Below are positions 61,106-64,000 of a DNA stretch of 64,000 nucleotides, piece by piece; the stretch's first letter is position 1, and every line of letters begins with the position of its first letter. Location: positions 310,001 to 374,000 of the forward strand of contig NZ_CP013188.1 in assembly GCF_001444405.1 (NCBI RefSeq). Direction: 5' to 3'. The position numbers and the translations under genes were made by a program. The notes below the pieces were generated by a model. It was not told the DNA's origin. It saw only the letters and a list, made by a program, of their open reading frames with translations, and did not search any database. Origin of the DNA: Pseudoalteromonas phenolica. GTDB taxonomy: Bacteria; Pseudomonadota; Gammaproteobacteria; Enterobacterales; Alteromonadaceae.

Positions 61106-62443
61106 CTAACTCTTTTGAAAATCGTATACAGAACCTAAGTTCATAATTTGTGTTAATTCATCTAACGCTTGTTGTGACTCTAGCATCAAGCTTGGATCAG
61201 CCAAGTCAGCTTCTACTAAACGATCTCTATAATGCTTATTTACCCAAGTGTTCAGCGTGTTATAAAGCTTATCGGTCATTAAACAATTAGGGTTAACTGC
61301 GTTTAATTCATTTTGTGATAATGCGACTCTTAATCTCAGGCAAGCTGGACCGCCACCATTTTGCATACTCTGTTTTAAGTCCATGTAAATGACTTCGTCA
61401 ATTGGGTTACTGGCTTGGCGTAGTGATGCCAAATAGCGTTCAACTGAATCAATTGCTTGGCATTCGCTAGGAGCAATTAATGCCATCCCTCCATTTGGTA
61501 AGCTTACTAATTGACTATTAAAAATATAGCTTTTAACGGCTTCATCAACACTTAAATCAGCATCGGTGACTTCAATTAAATGTAAGGGGCGTGTACCAGT
61601 GTAGTTTTGTCTTATTTGCGCGATGACTTTCTTTTGCTGATAAAAAGCTTGTTCATGGAATAAAAATACATTCTCGTTACCAATGGCAATGACATCGTTA
61701 TGAAATACACCTTGATCAATTACATTTGGATTTTGTTGGATATAAAGAGTTTGTGCAGGGTCGAGTAAATGGCTTCTGGCAATTGCTTCACTGGCTTGGC
61801 GTGTTTGCCTAGCAGGGAATACCTGTGGCTTCACTTTGCTATTCATATCTTCACCATACACAAACAGGGCTAAACCTGAATGACCATAACTGTCAGCCAA
61901 GCGCGTATAGTTTGCTGCTCCTTCGTCTCCAAAAAGAGTGTGTTGTGGAAGTGGTGCATGGTGGGTAAACACGGATTCATCAGCAAAGGTGGCTTTTAAA
62001 ATATTGCCAGTGGTCTTCGCCTCAATGGCACGATGGATTTTATTGTTCAAATTAGCTGGTGTGAAGTGTACTTTACCATCACCTGTGTCACTACTCGGCG
62101 AAATTGTTGCAGCGTTGGCAGTCCACATTGAAGATGCAGAATAGCAAGCTTTTAGAAATTGGGGAGCAGCTTTTGCTGCTTGTGATATAACATTTGAATC
62201 TGAACCAGAGAAACCAAGAGCACGAAGTGTTGTTAAGTCTGGTCGAGCATTTGGGGCGAGCACGCCTTGATGTATGCCCATGTGACTCAACGTTAGCATT
62301 TTTTCTAACCCTTGCAGGGCTGCTTTTTTGGGATTAGCGACTTTGTTGGCATTCGTTTTAGATGCAACGTTTCCATATGATAATCCTGCATAATTATGGG
62401 TTGGCCCTACTAGGCCATCAAAATTGACTTCTGTGTAATTCAT
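61106..62443 (-). CDS. astB: N-succinylarginine dihydrolase
   Basis: The 445-residue enzyme is AstB of the arginine succinyltransferase pathway; it hydrolyses N-succinylarginine to N-succinylornithine, CO2 and ammonia. The opening E-V-N-F-D-G-L-V-G-P-T-H-N-Y is the family start, and the catalytic Cys is Cys368 in G-G-G-P-A-C-L-R-L, close to Cys365 of E. coli; G-V-F-H-N-D-V holds the conserved His. Length fits (about 441-447). It is cytoplasmic and part of arginine catabolism, but the other ast genes are not in the window. Confidence 0.95.
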   Translation of the reverse strand: MNYTEVNFDGLVGPTHNYAGLSYGNVASKTNANKVANPKKAALQGLEKMLTLSHMGIHQGVLAPNARPDLTTLRALGFSGSDSNVISQAAKAAPQFLKACYSASSMWTANAATISPSSDTGDGKVHFTPANLNNKIHRAIEAKTTGNILKATFADESVFTHHAPLPQHTLFGDEGAANYTRLADSYGHSGLALFVYGEDMNSKVKPQVFPARQTRQASEAIARSHLLDPAQTLYIQQNPNVIDQGVFHNDVIAIGNENVFLFHEQAFYQQKKVIAQIRQNYTGTRPLHLIEVTDADLSVDEAVKSYIFNSQLVSLPNGGMALIAPSECQAIDSVERYLASLRQASNPIDEVIYMDLKQSMQNGGGPACLRLRVALSQNELNAVNPNCLMTDKLYNTLNTWVNKHYRDRLVEADLADPSLMLESQQALDELTQIMNLGSVYDFQKS

Positions 62444-62605
62444 TGTTGCCTCTTTATGGTGCAGTGCTGCACTAATACGGTGTTGTGATGATTCGGTTAG
62501 CCAGCTATTAAATTAAAAAGCTAATTATTTCAAAGTTTTATTTTTTTGATTAAATACATTTGGCTATAATCAGTTCAAGCAATGTGCCAAATGGTTATGT
62601 GGATC

Positions 62606-62637
62606 TGAATAAAAGCCATAAACTGAATATAATTCTA
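62606..62637. promoter_or_regulatory. Possible ArgR-like sites between astB and mscS-type gene
   Basis: TGAATAAAAGCC at 62606 and TGAATATAATTCTA at 62624 resemble halves of the ArgR box (TGAAT, about 8 bases, ATTCA). The second has both halves. They lie 160-190 bp from astB and 60-90 bp from the mechanosensitive channel gene. Confidence 0.25.
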
Positions 62638-62693
62638 TAGCCATGACTAACTAACAATAGTCAATAAGTGGAACAAATAAAGAAGGAAAAATA

Positions 62694-63548
62694 ATGCTAG
62701 CTCAAATAAGTGCGCTACTAAATTATACAATTTTCACATTCAATGAGGAGCCTCTCACGGTTGGTGAAATATTGATTGTTCCGTTTTGGCTATTTGTGAG
62801 TTTCTGGCTAGTGCGCTTTGCGGTCAAATCAGTCGAGAAACAACTTAAAGCCAAACAACGAGACCCTAATATCATTCAATTAGTACGTAGAATAATTGTT
62901 GTTGTGTCTCTTGCTGTGATTTTTTTAACAACGTTATCTATGTTAAATGTACCTATTACAGCGTTCGCATTTTTATCTGGTGCAATTGCTATTGGCTTTG
63001 GTTTTGGTGCACAAAATATCATCAATAACTTTATCAGTGGTTGGATTTTAATCGGCGAAAAGCCTATTAGAATTGGCGACTTTCTTGAGGTTGAAGGTGT
63101 TAAAGGCATAGTTGAAGAAATAAATACCCGTTCAACTCGCATTCGCCGTGTTGATGGTGTGCATATGCTGATCCCAAACAGTAAGCTGCTTGAAAATACG
63201 GTTGTTAACTGGACACTGCGCGATCGGCTTGTTAGAGGAACCGTGAGAGTTGGTGTGGCTTATGGTTCTGATTGTGAATTGGTGGCCAAGTTAATGATCG
63301 AAGCAACAAAGGGACATGACAACGTACTTGCTGACCCTGAGCCTTCAGTCTTTTTTCTAGATTTTGGTGATAATTCTTTAGTATTTGAATCGTACTTTTG
63401 GATCAACTCGAGTGTTGAGGGGGGGCTGAGACTGGTGTCGAGTGATATTCGATTTGCCTTAGACAAAGCGTTTAAAGACGCGGGTATTGTCATTGCTTTC
63501 CCGCAAAGGGATATTCATATAGATGGTGAATTGAAAATCACGAAATAA
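62694..63548 (+). CDS. MscS-family mechanosensitive ion channel
   Basis: The 284-residue protein has three membrane helices (about residues 24-42, 62-82 and 88-110). The pore-lining G/A-rich helix (G-A-I-A-I-G-F-G-F-G-A-Q-N-I) is followed by the beta domain (R-I-G-D-F-L-E-V-E-G-V-K-G-I-V-E-E-I) and S-T-R-I-R-R-V-D-G. It matches small MscS channels, which open under membrane tension to release solutes. Single gene with AAGGA upstream and a terminator downstream; astB is divergent. Confidence 0.9.
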   Translation: MLAQISALLNYTIFTFNEEPLTVGEILIVPFWLFVSFWLVRFAVKSVEKQLKAKQRDPNIIQLVRRIIVVVSLAVIFLTTLSMLNVPITAFAFLSGAIAIGFGFGAQNIINNFISGWILIGEKPIRIGDFLEVEGVKGIVEEINTRSTRIRRVDGVHMLIPNSKLLENTVVNWTLRDRLVRGTVRVGVAYGSDCELVAKLMIEATKGHDNVLADPEPSVFFLDFGDNSLVFESYFWINSSVEGGLRLVSSDIRFALDKAFKDAGIVIAFPQRDIHIDGELKITK

Positions 63549-63584
63549 TTGATTTTCCAGCATTAAGTTTTTTAAGAATAAATA

Positions 63585-63609
63585 AAAAGGGCTCATAATG
63601 AGCCCTTTT
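63585..63609 (+). terminator. Terminator of the MscS-type gene
   Basis: AAAAGGGCTC and GAGCCCTTTT pair over a 5-base loop; the T run is part of the second arm. It is symmetrical and can work both ways. Confidence 0.8.
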
Positions 63610-63648
63610 GAGGATGAGGAGGTTGCCAAAAAGTGCTGGAGATTTTAA

Positions 63649-63691
63649 TACCAGCTCTCAATAATAGACTCTAAGCTTCATACGACTGGTA
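63649..63691 (+). mobile_element. MITE remnant, 43 bp
   Basis: It starts TACCAGCTCTCAATAATAGA and ends ACTGGTA, so it keeps the terminal TACCAG/CTGGTA repeats and about 20 bp like the left end of the 160-bp elements, but lacks the interior. It could be an internally deleted copy. Confidence 0.5.
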
Positions 63692-63717
63692 TTAGGCATC
63701 AGTGCAAAGTAGTTCTA

Positions 63718-63960
63718 TTACTCTGCCTTTTCGATATATGCCAATACATCCGCTAGAGTTTTAAATGTATTGTACTCACCCGCGATCATTTCTTCATTGA
63801 CGCAATCAAGTAGTTGTTTTTCATCTTTATCACCGTAAGTCTCAACACAGTATAAATACGCGTCTTTTACTTCCCATGGAGAAGCATTTTCAGACTCTGC
63901 TGCATTGACTAAGGTCATTGCAGATGCAAATAAAAAGACAACACATAAAAGGTATTTCAT
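63718..63960 (-). CDS. Small exported protein of unknown function
   Basis: The 80-residue protein has a signal peptide (1-20, ending V-N-A) and a 60-residue acidic mature part with two Cys (L-Y-C-V-E-T-Y and L-D-C-V-N-E), which could pair in the periplasm, and a helix-like end (T-F-K-T-L-A-D-V-L-A-Y-I-E). The ATG has AGGAAAAACG just upstream. Family not recognised. It closes the window and its neighbours are unrelated. Confidence 0.7.
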   Translation of the reverse strand: MKYLLCVVFLFASAMTLVNAAESENASPWEVKDAYLYCVETYGDKDEKQLLDCVNEEMIAGEYNTFKTLADVLAYIEKAE

Positions 63961-64000
63961 CGTTTTTCCTAGTGGGGTTATTTCCGATGTAAATCTATGG

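Noticed and set aside
1..64000. CRISPR arrays, tRNA and rRNA genes, phage or integrase genes
   Set aside because: None was recognised by reading the window; the spaced repeats found are dispersed, not regular arrays. A tRNAscan or Rfam run could still find small RNAs.

Overview
The window looks like chromosomal DNA of a marine gammaproteobacterium of the order Alteromonadales, most like Pseudoalteromonas. The grounds are AT-rich intergenic DNA, many exported peptidases and hydrolases, two TonB-dependent receptors with PepSY-type partners, a DUF2986 mini-protein, and small interspersed repeats. The genus is an inference from gene style; no rRNA or other taxonomic marker is present. I found no tRNA, rRNA, CRISPR array, prophage or intact insertion sequence.

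Layout. 1-11000: mostly single genes (a cut-off lipoprotein, DUF2986 protein, DUF885 metallohydrolase, SGNH esterase, M28 aminopeptidase, a dicarboxylate symporter fused to a solute-binding domain, a polysaccharide flippase, a GNAT). 11000-19500: an EAL phosphodiesterase, an ABM-type gene split by a 160-bp mobile repeat, an esterase, a LolD/FtsX-type ABC transporter pair, and a Cds1-like PLP enzyme followed by a GNAT. 19700-26500: PhoX-type phosphatase, tricorn-like protease and AbgT transporter. 27300-31900: LysR regulator, then a VWA lipoprotein / ECF sigma factor / anti-sigma-like operon. 32700-41700: an esterase-like phytase-family protein, a repeat-filled 0.7-kb gap, and a same-strand iron and redox block (catalase-like protein; PepSY, DUF2271, DUF4198 and flavodoxin-reductase genes; Fur-box-preceded TonB receptor). 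41800-47200: GGDEF protein, a Gly/Cys-tailed GRDP-like protein, GGCT-like protein, glutaredoxin, AraC/DoxX-like/PNPOx cluster. 47200-53000: heavy-metal RND efflux operon with His-rich periplasmic proteins. 53400-64000: YHS protein, MBL hydrolase, DUF2235 hydrolase, siderophore receptor plus PepSY reductase, TPR protein, astB, MscS channel and a small exported protein.

Genes that work together. The PepSY/flavoreductase operon and the TonB receptors would import ferric chelates and reduce the iron; Fur boxes fit this. The RND pump, its adaptor and the His-rich proteins form a metal-export module without an outer-membrane channel gene in the window. The VWA lipoprotein, sigma factor and anti-sigma protein form an envelope-signalling module; the lipoprotein and the anti-sigma protein both carry a TonB-box-like motif, the most unusual protein-level observation here.

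Non-coding structure is rich. A 160-bp inverted-repeat element occurs four times, plus a 43-bp remnant, and one copy breaks a gene. A 41-47-bp palindromic repeat lies directly against three stop codons in one orientation and shows covarying stem bases. A 300-bp nested inverted repeat lies upstream of the metal operon.
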